Below the pieces are notes generated by a model. The model was not told the DNA's origin, did no database searches, and saw nothing but the letters and a program-made list of their open reading frames with translations. Both the position numbers and the translations under genes were made by a program. From NCBI GenBank assembly GCA_965151315.1, contig CBCTZG010000044.1, positions 1-22,557 on the forward strand: a stretch of DNA of 22,557 bases, read 5' to 3'. Shown here in pieces: positions 14,801 through 21,431 of the stretch. The DNA comes from Avimonoglobus sp965151315 (GTDB lineage: Bacteria > Bacillota > Clostridia > UBA1381). Numbering within the stretch: the stretch's first letter is position 1; each line of letters starts with the position of its first letter.

Positions 14801-14900
14801 GACGAATTTTATTCTTATCATCGTTATACACAATGGGGGAAAGTTCTGTCAACTCCCTGATTTGAAACACCTCGTTTCTGTTGTTTCCCTTTTCATTCAT
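11802..14900 (-). CDS. Large SF2 (SNF2/DEAD-like) helicase with zinc insertion
   Basis: A 1032-residue ATPase. Walker A AECGSGKT (311-318), DELH box (543-546), TAT motif III (572-574), and in the second RecA domain VLIYTSW, then TNPSLVETGLDL and QASRRSWRINQ (motif VI). Between motifs I and II lies an insertion with two Cys pairs (C414/C417 and C451/C454), probably a zinc ribbon. The first 280 residues form an accessory region with an acidic stretch (117-134). The C-terminal 130 residues are charged. Motifs resemble plasmid and ICE helicases with a QxxRRxWRxxQ box. ATG at 14900 has GAGG only about three to four bases upstream, unusually tight. It lies directly behind leader copy B and heads the long maintenance operon. 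Unwinding or remodelling during replication is inferred. Confidence 0.92.
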   Translation of the reverse strand: MNEKGNNRNEVFQIRELTELSPIVYNDDKNKIRLECYADTLVYHKANSKERNLVAMRFGGYPEPVRGIADALNNNAGVETVVEGHTLILKARHPKYKRSITHDGIYAEGTMLALDDENSEVRKDNDEEEEKSKDTKRKMYIFCKEGDTDSLYEELDKKTAIPLIPEFKDYVLGECFKQKILVQLEVLSASERFDAYMLELDNEEKEMEYIINNGLKQGLISIPNSVPGSGFENIETVSQYLNQYGITIANRIRESFNPLFDPSTEDICDELKKINGNLKKNVGYSLYPAQLAVAEAIKRRLDKSKVGVIVAECGSGKTKIGSSALAAHQMGKKAFNVILCPSHVTKKWVREIEETLPDTKAEVIHSLADVDRIHREYVEGKKTVYAIISKERARDGYMRKPAAVYSNMKKAFVCPWCNEIIEMEDKSDGTGAWRNADSLFFKKETTQNHKCKECGMPLWTALNPNDTRLSSNQWVKIGGYGFVYRKFASSHLRKTEDPKVLAKITEIMEHPDQVFIARGAYRRYAVSSYIAERLKQIDGVILDELHQFKGDSGQGDAMETLVGCSKKVIGMTATLINGYSSGMFYLLYRIVPYLMQVDNKEYNASAAFNNEYGVTETMYQMEEGDYNANSKSSRKLLRIRQQPGVSPLVYSRFLIDCAVFLSLNDMGKHLPEYEEIPIELELKQEIKDEYDKLESQYRSIMRSDRRLATKLMSKFLSLLTTYPDQPYDADAISIGKDFETKPKDLSTFEELHEKDTAAVEIVDKKVANGEKVLIYTSWVKIDTQDKLKKILEDKGYRVAVLEQKVKPEKREEWVEKRIEEGLDVLITNPSLVETGLDLNAFTTLIFYNIGYNLFTFRQASRRSWRINQTADRIEVYILYYRGVMQARAIRLMATKLAAATLVEGNFSDEGLAAMSDCCDMTSELARELTKGIQGEIEDIAAMYKKMAILKDDISEDIADDSDYIMEPDAETEAETVEVKVATVVSISDKIQRAVLLAKRANSIKETKQVNEVQTNDSYADSQMSLFDLLEAS

Positions 14901-14914
14901 TTACCTCTTTTAAA

Positions 14915-14956
14915 TTAGATTTTTCTTATGTCCCACAAGGGAACCACCTCCTTCAT
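14915..14956 (-). CDS. Possible leader peptide before the helicase (13 aa)
   Basis: An open frame ATG (14956) to TAA (14915) gives MKEVVPLWDIRKI. It contains the AAGGAGGTGG sequence (14953-14944), which in leader A is the ribosome site of the sigma-like gene. A TTG at 14938 in the same frame is eight bases after that site and would give MWDIRKI. Either could be translated ahead of the helicase, whose own ribosome site is poor. This may be only a relic of the duplication. Confidence 0.3.
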   Translation of the reverse strand: MKEVVPLWDIRKI

Positions 14957-14961
14957 TTTGG

Positions 14962-15013
14962 AAAAAATAAAAAAACACACGCGCAGAACCCTACAAGGTT
15001 CCGTTTGTGTGTT
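14962..15013 (-). terminator. Leader B hairpin 2, intrinsic terminator before the helicase
   Basis: The same stem as in copy A: AACACAC/GTGTGTT (15013-15007 with 14980-14974), internal loop, CGGAACC/GGTTCTG, then a long T-rich tail. It lies after the promoter and before the gene, so it would cut transcripts short unless overcome. Confidence 0.85.
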
Positions 15014-15050
15014 AATTTTCCTTATTCTATTTGTACTCCGTAAAAATGAC

Positions 15051-15106
15051 AAAATCAGGTTTAAGACATATCTATCCCATAGGATAGAACATTCTCAAAC
15101 CTGCTT
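15051..15106 (-). promoter_or_regulatory. Leader B hairpin 1
   Basis: Arms CAGGTTTGAGA (15103-15093) and TCTTAAACCTG (15066-15056) pair with one G-U, enclosing CTATCC/GGATAG. Differences from copy A fall mostly at positions that keep pairing (for example A-U here for G-U there). The tail is ATTTTG, so termination here should be weaker than in copy A. Confidence 0.65.
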
Positions 15107-15147
15107 AACTGCTTACCCGTTTAACTGCTTACCATTTTTACATCTTT

Positions 15148-15176
15148 ATTTTAGCACCGTTTTTTTACCGTTTCAA
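15148..15176 (-). promoter_or_regulatory. Sigma-A-type promoter of leader copy B
   Basis: Minus-strand TTGAAA (15176-15171), 17-base spacer, TAAAAT (15153-15148). Conserved in position and spacing with copy A, though the spacer sequence differs, which supports selection on the promoter elements. Confidence 0.75.
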
Positions 15177-15204
15177 TGCCTGGGGAAAAAATTCTTATAT
15201 TCTT

Positions 15205-15360
15205 TCACTTGCATTCGCCGTTTTTCAGCGGTTCAAACATACTGCAAATACCATTGTTTAAACAATGAATATATGTGCAAAAAATACTTTTCTTATCAAG
15301 TTCATAGTCCTTTTTACCCGTCTCGCATTTAGGACATAACTCATCTCTTTCTTCTAACAC
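15205..15360 (-). CDS. Small Cys-rich, possibly zinc-binding protein (51 aa)
   Basis: A short frame, GTG 15360 to TGA 15205, with GGAGGG eight bases upstream of the start. It encodes CPKC (C9, C12), C28, C33, C39 and C50, with charged residues between, so a small zinc ribbon or knuckle is plausible. It lies between the terminator of the S1 gene and the leader B promoter. The terminator T-run ends just 15 bp before the start, so expression needs readthrough or a promoter I cannot see. The good ribosome site and spaced Cys residues argue for a real gene. I do not recognise a family. Confidence 0.6.
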   Translation of the reverse strand: MLEERDELCPKCETGKKDYELDKKSIFCTYIHCLNNGICSMFEPLKNGECK

Positions 15361-15374
15361 AATAATGCCCTCCA

Positions 15375-15411
15375 TAAAAAATTCAGGGCAGCCATACTCG
15401 CGGCCGCCCTG
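15375..15411 (-). terminator. Intrinsic terminator after the S1-domain gene
   Basis: Minus-strand CAGGGCGGCC (15411-15402), eight-base loop, GGCTGCCCTG (15393-15384), then AATTTTTT. The ten-pair stem has one mismatch or wobble. It follows the S1 stop (15418) by six bases. Confidence 0.88.
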
Positions 15412-15417
15412 TCATTG

Positions 15418-16305
15418 TTAGTTTCTCACGTTCATTTTTCGTAATATCTTGCCATACACAATCTTTTTTTCGTAGTTGTATTTTTTAATTACAACCTCAA
15501 CGCAGTCGCCAACCTTATAATCTCCGTCATATTCCATTGACAGGTATGAACAGAGAACATTGGTAACTCCATCATGGAGCCTGCAAAATACGCCGCCTTT
15601 GTATTTGCCGACGATTGTTGCAATTCTGGTTGCTTTTAGCGGATGACGCATTTCTATGCCGTCAAAAGGATGCGGCGTTGCCTCTTTGATAGAAAGTTTT
15701 AATACATTATCGTCTCGGTTAAATTCCTTTACAACGGCTTTTCTCACTTCGCCCGGATGGATGATTTCTCTAAGATCCTCTACGGAAGAGTAACAAACTT
15801 CTCTTTGCGGCAATACCATATCGTATCCGTTATAGGAAACCGTGCAGACTCCTTTGCCGACAGACAACACCTTTGCTTCTACAACGCTGTTCACTTTGAT
15901 TCTGTTGTGTGTAGGCGCATTGCGTATTCTTTCAAGCGCCATTTTCCTTGAGGCAACCGCAAAACCTGCCTCCCGGTCAACGTGGGTTATCACATACTCG
16001 ATATTTGCGCCACACATGGAATGAAGGACGTGATAGCCTGTTCCAATGTCAATATCAAACACCTCGGTTTCGGGGATAATGACTTTAACACGGTATTTAA
16101 TAACGATTAAGCAGCGCACCGTTTTAGGCTGTGCTTTTTTCTTGCCTTTCGGCACAATATTAAATTCATGCAAGTCAACGCCGATAACGCTGCCGCTGAC
16201 GATTGACGAACTCTGATAAGAAGCATAGATTGCGTTCCATTCGTCACGCTCTGCTTCGGTTAGATTTTTGTCCATCTCCATAAGGTTTAAATCTTTAAAA
16301 TCCAT
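15418..16305 (-). CDS. S1-domain RNA-binding protein
   Basis: A 295-residue protein with S1-type OB folds. The clearest runs from about residue 135 to 207 (NSVVEAKVLSVGKGVCTVSY, then LREIIHPGEVRKAVVKEF, then NVLKLSIKEA). A second runs from about 225 to 290 (TRIATIVGKYKGGVFCRL, then YKVGDCVEVVIKKYN). A first, degenerate one may begin at about 35 (IVSGSVIGVDLHEF). Start ATG at 16305 with GGGAGG eight bases upstream. A TTG at 16368 is in frame but lies in the inverted-repeat region. S1 proteins bind single-stranded RNA. Here the gene sits just upstream of leader B, so a role in antitermination or RNA stability is conceivable, though only by context. Similar S1-like genes occur in clostridial conjugative elements. 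Confidence 0.88.
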   Translation of the reverse strand: MDFKDLNLMEMDKNLTEAERDEWNAIYASYQSSSIVSGSVIGVDLHEFNIVPKGKKKAQPKTVRCLIVIKYRVKVIIPETEVFDIDIGTGYHVLHSMCGANIEYVITHVDREAGFAVASRKMALERIRNAPTHNRIKVNSVVEAKVLSVGKGVCTVSYNGYDMVLPQREVCYSSVEDLREIIHPGEVRKAVVKEFNRDDNVLKLSIKEATPHPFDGIEMRHPLKATRIATIVGKYKGGVFCRLHDGVTNVLCSYLSMEYDGDYKVGDCVEVVIKKYNYEKKIVYGKILRKMNVRN

Positions 16306-16334
16306 TTCGTTGTCCTCCCTGTAAATTTTGTTTA

Positions 16335-16376
16335 TTAAGCTGATACTATCACCGGCAAAAGGACACAAAAAATCAC
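16335..16376 (-). CDS. Possible hydrophobic leader peptide (13 aa) before the S1 gene
   Basis: GTG (16376) to TAA (16335) encodes MIFCVLLPVIVSA. AAAGGAG lies eight bases upstream (16391-16385). Translation would run through the 3' arm of the large inverted repeat at 16340-16356 and so disrupt its pairing. The short length means chance cannot be excluded. Confidence 0.35.
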   Translation of the reverse strand: MIFCVLLPVIVSA

Positions 16377-16415
16377 CGGTCTTTCTCCTTTGGATTCAGC
16401 CGATGATAGTATCAG
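16340..16415 (-). promoter_or_regulatory. 17-bp inverted repeat with nested terminator
   Basis: Arms of 17 bases (16415-16399 and 16356-16340) match at 16 positions with the remaining one a G-U, around a 42-base loop. The first arm includes the stop codon of the upstream gene. Its inner part ATCATCGG (16407-16400) can instead pair with CCGGTGAT in the loop (16379-16372), followed by six Ts, making an intrinsic terminator (16407-16367). The two pairings exclude each other. An RNA switch or a protein-binding site on DNA are both possible. Confidence 0.65.
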
Positions 16416-16960
16416 TTGTTATGAATGTTGTGTTTAATAAATTTTACCCCGCTTTTTTCAATTACCGCAAACTTATGATTGCATACCGTTTGCACCAATT
16501 TTAGTTGTTCTTTATCCTCCAAAAGAAAAATAGCAACTTCGCATTTTTCATTGCCAAATTTGTCATTGGCAAAGGAAGATACCGCTTTTTCCCGCCCATT
16601 CTGAACCGGTATTACAGAAACTTCTTTGTCATATTCATCCGTTTCGATTATGAAGACGATACTAATAAAATCTCTGCTTTTCCTGTGATACTGCGCTTTG
16701 GGCATAAATGTAAGCAAAACGTCAAAGGACCGGATAATATCATAGTCCGGCTCTGTACCTTTTTGGCATACCGCATCATCTGCACCAATGGCAATCACTT
16801 CATAATCGGAATATCTGCACATTTGATATATGTATCCGTCAATACTGCTTTTTTGTGTGCGAAACTTAAAATTTATCATTTGCATAAGCTGCCGTTTTAA
16901 AAGTGCGCCGTACTCACCCAGTAAATCCCTTATGTATTCCTGATAAGGATTCATATACAT
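16412..16960 (-). CDS. DUF5697-like conjugative-element protein
   Basis: A 182-residue protein. The opening YQEYIRDLLGEYGALLKRQLMQMIN is a short winged-helix-like segment, followed by a domain of alternating strands and helices (YEVIAIGADDAV, FDVLLTFMPKA, ISIVFIIETDEYDKEVSVIPV, CEVAIFLLEDKEQLKLV). I recognise this layout from DUF5697 proteins of Gram-positive conjugative elements, whose function is unknown. The second part resembles a nuclease-like or response-type alpha/beta fold, but no catalytic motif is clear. ATG at 16960 with GGGAGG eight bases upstream. It lies 16 bp after the RepA_N gene. Confidence 0.75.
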   Translation of the reverse strand: MYMNPYQEYIRDLLGEYGALLKRQLMQMINFKFRTQKSSIDGYIYQMCRYSDYEVIAIGADDAVCQKGTEPDYDIIRSFDVLLTFMPKAQYHRKSRDFISIVFIIETDEYDKEVSVIPVQNGREKAVSSFANDKFGNEKCEVAIFLLEDKEQLKLVQTVCNHKFAVIEKSGVKFIKHNIHNN

Positions 16961-16975
16961 AAATTATTCCTCCCT

Positions 16976-17995
16976 TCAGTAACACCTCAGAGAGTTTAAA
17001 TACGGATCAACATGCAAGAGACTGTATTCCTCTGTGATACAATTAAAAATGGTACTCATAACATACGCTGTGATGTTTCGTATCGGTTTATCATTTTTAT
17101 GCAAATTGGCAAGGGCCGATTGCAGGATGTTAGCATCAATCTCGTACATCCGGCTTCGCACACTGTTTTGCGGTAATCTGGCATTGCCGATCGTCATACC
17201 GTCGGAGTAAAACATCCTCTCTAACGCGTCATACAAAATCTTGCGTTCCTCTTCGTCGAAATATTCAAGCTGGCAATTTTCTAAGATTTCGTCAAATCTG
17301 TATTGGCTGTCTGTCCGTCTGTCCTTTTCGATTTCTTCGGCATTGCCCGTATATATCCTAAAAGGTTTACCTTGACTGACGGACTGACTATTCTCAGTAT
17401 GATTATGATAAATCTTTTTATGATAAGTATGATTAGGGTGCGATTCCGGCATATCTAAAACTTCCGTTCCGGCAGTTCTTGATATGCCGTTTTGGAAGTT
17501 CTTGATATCCGATTTTAGCATATCTTGACTATCAGCGGTTTCGTCAGATGTGCTGTTTTGGCATGTCTCAAATTCCGTCATATTTTCAGTAAGACATACC
17601 GAATCGGCAGTTCTTAAATTTTCACGCCTTACATACTTTTTCGCCTGTTTCTCGGAAAGATCGGTCTTTACAATATATATTTTATTGGGAATACCACGCC
17701 CGGAGCGTGTTTCGGTTATAAGCTTTGCACCAATCAGTTCCTTAAACGCAGATATGGATTTTTTATATGTAATACCCAAATCTTCCGCAATTTCTTCTCT
17801 GGTGTAAATCAGATATACCTCTTCATTTTCGTTAATCCAGCCATTGATCATAGAAAGCGATAAACGATCATATAAAAGAGCGTATGCCAGCTTTGCGTCG
17901 GATGATAATTTCCTGTATGTTTCATTTGCAAACATAGCCTTTGGTATTTTTAAAAATTCACAGTTAATAATGTCGTTTATTTTATAAACATTCAT
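16976..17995 (-). CDS. RepA_N-type replication initiator with DUF6017-like C-terminus
   Basis: A 339-residue protein. Residues 8-110 match the RepA_N winged-helix domain: FLKIPKAMFANETYRKLSSD, then KLAYALLYDRLSLS, GWINENEEVYLIYTREEIAE, and an HTH continuing to RSGRGIPNKIYI. A low-complexity linker (about 130-215) rich in Ser, Asn and Glu follows. The C-terminal 120 residues (RMYEIDANILQSALANL, then NITAYVMSTIFN) resemble DUF6017. Such proteins start replication of plasmids and of the circular form of Tn1549-like elements. ATG at 17995 with GAGGAGG nine bases upstream. An ATG at 18013 overlaps that site and is less likely. Origin repeats are often inside such genes, but I see no clear iterons here. 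Confidence 0.9.
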   Translation of the reverse strand: MNVYKINDIINCEFLKIPKAMFANETYRKLSSDAKLAYALLYDRLSLSMINGWINENEEVYLIYTREEIAEDLGITYKKSISAFKELIGAKLITETRSGRGIPNKIYIVKTDLSEKQAKKYVRRENLRTADSVCLTENMTEFETCQNSTSDETADSQDMLKSDIKNFQNGISRTAGTEVLDMPESHPNHTYHKKIYHNHTENSQSVSQGKPFRIYTGNAEEIEKDRRTDSQYRFDEILENCQLEYFDEEERKILYDALERMFYSDGMTIGNARLPQNSVRSRMYEIDANILQSALANLHKNDKPIRNITAYVMSTIFNCITEEYSLLHVDPYLNSLRCY

Positions 17996-18018
17996 TTCGG
18001 TAAGCCTCCTCATAAAAT

Positions 18019-20163
18019 TTATTCATTTGCAATGTCATCGGCAGTCAGCTCGACAAAATCTGATGTGAGAACATAAGTTCCGCCATCTTCTGCATCCTGT
18101 CCCGTATCTGGTTCAATTTGATCTGCGTGTTTCGTCTCTTCTTGCTTGATATTTGTACCGAAAGCAGGAGTAGGAGCAGAATAATTGTAATCCACTTCGT
18201 TTTTTGTTTCTTGTTCTTCAGGTCTTTGTTCGTTTTTCACGCTATTCTCAAAGGTCTGTTGGTATCCCGGTTCGTTTTCTGTTTTCTTAGATTTTTCTTC
18301 TTCCTCGAATTTATGCCACTGCGGGACATATTCGCTTACACGGGTATACTTCAATTCCTTGTACGATGAAAGTTCATCCGGAATAATTTTATAAGCTTTT
18401 AAGGGTTTTTGACCTCGTATCAGGAGCAAACACTCTTTATTATCCATCTGCAGGATTTCCTCCGGGTACATCAGCGGACGAGTGTTATTGGACTTTGTCT
18501 GCCGATAGCCCGTAACTTCTCTTGTAATGGGCGAAAACAACGGTGTCTGCGACGACATACTATTGGTAAGCTGAATGGTGATATTTCCGCATCGTTTACT
18601 GATATATTCACTTGTCATCATATCGTTACATCCCAACACCAGTTGGGTATCGCAGTTACCGACAATTTCTTCCCATTCTTTTACGGGATATCGGTCTGAA
18701 AGCTGAGCAATGGACTGCACCACGATTTGGCAGTTGATCCCGTAACTACGGACGACTGAAATTGTTTTTTTGAAATCTAATAGCTTGCCCACGTTGCAAA
18801 ATTCATCCATAATAAAATTAACTTCCACAGGGAGTCTACCTCGCTCATCGCCGTGCTTTCTGGCATAGTCGGATAGCTTTTTAAAAAGCATAGAAAAAAA
18901 CAGCGATGATAAAAATTCATACGCTGTGTCCTGAGCCGATATAATGCAGAAGTATGCGCACGGTTGTTTGCCGGGAAGTTCCAAATCAATCTCGTGGTAC
19001 TTTGTTATTTTATCGACTAATTTATTCTGAAACACATTCATCCGAGAGCCAAGCCCAATGAACACGTTACCCCAAAGATTACTGGCAGCTTGTTTAAAGA
19101 TACCGTAAGGGCCTCTTGCCGGATGGTCGAGAGGCAAGCGCTGGAACTTTGCGTCAAGGCTTTTGGCGCTTTCATTTGATAGTATTTTATATATTGTACC
19201 GAGCGACCGTTCGTGCAGCGGCAGAAGTTCATTGGTGATTGGATCCCTCATGCTCTGGACATACAGAATTAACGCAATCAGGAGATTCTGCTCTGCCTTA
19301 TCCCAAAAGTCCGGTTTCTGTCCTTCTTCCGAGGTGTTACGGATTATGATTTCAGCGACCGATTGCACCATATCCACATCGTCTTCCGTCTCGCCAATAC
19401 AATTCCACCCGTCGGAATTTTCCATGTCCAGAAGATTCAAGGCTTTCACTACATATCCGTTTTCTCTTAGATGTTCTGAATACTGTTCAAACAATTCGGC
19501 CTTTGGATCGACAATAATCATGCTCTGTTTGCTTTTACCGGACATTAAAAGCTGTACCATTTTCAAAATAAAGGGTTTTACGAATCCCCTTGATTTCCCT
19601 GATCCTGTTGCACCGTAAACAATAATGTGCTTATTGAGTCCCGCATCATCCCGTATCCCTACGTATTCAGCATATTTATCATCGTCATATGCGCTATTTT
19701 TAACCTTGCACATAATGGGGCAAGGGAGGTTATCAGCTGTGCTTGATACGAGAATTTTATCCCGTTCCTTTTTACTCATCCAGCCGGATGTGCCGTGTGT
19801 ACCTTCATTGATAATATTAAAATTTCTTTCGTCTTTTGTAATCTTGACGCCTGTTATGAGATAAATCCATTTGTCCGCCACTAAGAGGTACATGATAACA
19901 ACAAAAAATGCAACGCCGAGTCCCTGAGGTGAAAATACAGCCCCAAAACATTTGATAGGATTTAACGAAAATGTTTTATCCATTGTACCTTGTGTAAAGT
20001 TTTGCATAGCGCCGATAAAGGAATTTATCACGATTCCATAAAGGTATATCCCTAAAAGCGTACAGATAAAGTAATACCAAAAATGCTCTTTGATTTTACA
20101 TACAATCCTGTTTATTTTAGAGTTCTTCGATATTAGCTTTTGTAATTTTTCTTTGATTCGCAC
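18019..20163 (-). CDS. Type IV coupling protein (TraG/VirD4 family)
   Basis: A 714-residue membrane ATPase that links the relaxosome to the mating channel. Two membrane segments at about 28-50 and 82-104. Walker A GATGSGKS (184-191), IIVDPKAE (216-223), Walker B VNFIMDEF (448-455), then VQSIAQL and VLGCNDMMTSEYISKRCG. The C-terminal 90 residues are acidic, rich in Glu, Lys and Gln, and probably bind substrate proteins. The length is normal for the Gram-positive type. The start is GTG at 20163, about 11 bases after AGGAGG, and overlaps the upstream gene by 47 bp. No relaxase is present in the window, so that gene must lie outside. Confidence 0.96.
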   Translation of the reverse strand: MRIKEKLQKLISKNSKINRIVCKIKEHFWYYFICTLLGIYLYGIVINSFIGAMQNFTQGTMDKTFSLNPIKCFGAVFSPQGLGVAFFVVIMYLLVADKWIYLITGVKITKDERNFNIINEGTHGTSGWMSKKERDKILVSSTADNLPCPIMCKVKNSAYDDDKYAEYVGIRDDAGLNKHIIVYGATGSGKSRGFVKPFILKMVQLLMSGKSKQSMIIVDPKAELFEQYSEHLRENGYVVKALNLLDMENSDGWNCIGETEDDVDMVQSVAEIIIRNTSEEGQKPDFWDKAEQNLLIALILYVQSMRDPITNELLPLHERSLGTIYKILSNESAKSLDAKFQRLPLDHPARGPYGIFKQAASNLWGNVFIGLGSRMNVFQNKLVDKITKYHEIDLELPGKQPCAYFCIISAQDTAYEFLSSLFFSMLFKKLSDYARKHGDERGRLPVEVNFIMDEFCNVGKLLDFKKTISVVRSYGINCQIVVQSIAQLSDRYPVKEWEEIVGNCDTQLVLGCNDMMTSEYISKRCGNITIQLTNSMSSQTPLFSPITREVTGYRQTKSNNTRPLMYPEEILQMDNKECLLLIRGQKPLKAYKIIPDELSSYKELKYTRVSEYVPQWHKFEEEEKSKKTENEPGYQQTFENSVKNEQRPEEQETKNEVDYNYSAPTPAFGTNIKQEETKHADQIEPDTGQDAEDGGTYVLTSDFVELTADDIANE

Positions 20164-21265
20164 TGATATAGGTACCTCCTTCCTTTGTATGCGGTTTTTG
20201 TTCCTTCGGTTTTACCTGATAATCTTTTAAAACATTTCTGTACAGATTATGTATATCAAGCGCTAACACCATGGAATTTTGAATTTTATGTTCTCTTAAT
20301 AATTTTATTAGCGTCCTTTTTTGAAAAGGTAAGCAGCATAATTTAGGAACAATATTTTTATCATATCGTTCAACCTGTTTTAATGCCCGCAGTATCCGTT
20401 TCACATTAAAATCAATCGCTATAATGTACGGCGTATTCTCTTGAAACCCGTCACATTCTGATAGGTTATACACATTATCAATGTTACAGCCGATAGCCTT
20501 TGCAATCTTTTCTCTATACCTCCAAATTCTCATAACACTAAGCTGTTCCACCCCGTCGCGGCTAACCGGGACAAGCGAGTAATCGCAGCCAAGTTCCTCC
20601 AAGGCTTCATCAAACCGCCGCATCCCTTTTTCAGTAATTTGACTTTCGTTCATCGGATGAATGTTTTTCCATATTTCCTCCAAGGTATCTCCTGTCAGCA
20701 TCAACCGGATATCCTTGACGCCTTTTACTGCATTTACCTGTGCTTTATAAATCTCGGATTCGTGCTTTGGTATAATCCAATCCTGCTGACTTTCAAGATA
20801 ATACGGGATATATACAGTCTCAAATAGTTTAAGCAATCCTAAAAACCTTGTACCTGCAAGAACACGAATATTTGTATCGGATCGCAAAATAAGAGAGCTA
20901 ACATATCCCGTTTCCTTTTCTGAGAGCTGCGCTGTTTTATCTGCAAAAACATCTATCTCTGCAAGATGCAACGTGATATTAAATAATGCACTCTTCATCT
21001 TTCGCTGATATGATCTTTTCTTAATATCCGTTTTCGCATCTTCTGGGAATGTATAACCCATTTCTGCAAGGGCTTCTTTTCCTGCAAAGGTAAGCTTGTA
21101 GCTTGTCTTGTCTGACTGCATTTTCACATACCCGTTATTCCTTAAAGTATAAATAACGGGCGGTGAAAAGTACGGAGAATTAAACTTCCTGCGAAGCCCT
21201 GTCGGGACATATCTGCAAAGACCGCAAAGCCTTAAAAACTCAAAGTCATATTCGTCAAAAACCAT
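20117..21265 (-). CDS. Winged-helix protein of the transfer region (382 aa, unknown family)
   Basis: The N-terminal 75 residues look like a winged helix: YDFEFLRLCGLCRYV, then PPVIYTLRNNGYV and YKLTFAGKEALAEMG. The remaining 300 residues are a mixed alpha/beta region with FEEALEEL-like helices and a YIIAIDFNVKRI strand. I do not recognise the family. Position just before the coupling protein, overlapping it by 47 bp, suggests a transfer-related or regulatory role, perhaps replication-relaxation-like. ATG at 21265 with GGGAGGGG upstream. An in-frame start at 21337 lies before this ribosome site and is less likely. The upstream 166 bp (21266-21431) show no clear promoter or gene. Confidence 0.7.
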   Translation of the reverse strand: MVFDEYDFEFLRLCGLCRYVPTGLRRKFNSPYFSPPVIYTLRNNGYVKMQSDKTSYKLTFAGKEALAEMGYTFPEDAKTDIKKRSYQRKMKSALFNITLHLAEIDVFADKTAQLSEKETGYVSSLILRSDTNIRVLAGTRFLGLLKLFETVYIPYYLESQQDWIIPKHESEIYKAQVNAVKGVKDIRLMLTGDTLEEIWKNIHPMNESQITEKGMRRFDEALEELGCDYSLVPVSRDGVEQLSVMRIWRYREKIAKAIGCNIDNVYNLSECDGFQENTPYIIAIDFNVKRILRALKQVERYDKNIVPKLCCLPFQKRTLIKLLREHKIQNSMVLALDIHNLYRNVLKDYQVKPKEQKPHTKEGGTYISANQRKITKANIEEL

Positions 21266-21431
21266 TGTTTTCCCCTCCCTATACAGTAGTGTACTTATCT
21301 TGTGTTTTCTGCAATTTTTGAGGTAGCGCAAACCCATTGATTTACATGGAATTTTGCGTATTTCAGGCTGGAGAAAACTTTGTTTTTTGGTCGTTTTAAA
21401 AACAGGCTGTCATTTTAAGATTTCCCCAGTC

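Larger units (their letters stand above)
14947..15207 (-). repeat. Leader copy B: duplicated promoter/attenuator segment
   Basis: Second copy of the roughly 260-bp segment at 2853-3113, in the same orientation and again directly upstream of an operon (helicase onward). In order: promoter (15176-15148), two 13-mers GGTAAGCAGTTAA (15133-15121 and 15117-15105), hairpin 1, hairpin 2 with T-tail, and AAGGAGG. The distal edge coincides with the stop of the 51-residue Cys-rich gene. Apart from the overlapping leader-peptide frame, 14901-15204 holds no other gene. Confidence 0.85.

Noticed and set aside
14928..15332. Plus-strand open frame of 134 codons across the leader B region
   Set aside because: It runs antisense through the promoter, hairpins and the small Cys-rich gene, and a similar frame across copy A is short and broken. 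It has no ribosome site of note.
21266..21431. Origin of transfer or promoter in the gap before the winged-helix gene
   Set aside because: The gap contains short A/T-rich direct repeats (CAGGCTG twice) and a weak stem, but no clear inverted repeat with nick-like site, no promoter with proper spacing and no relaxase nearby.
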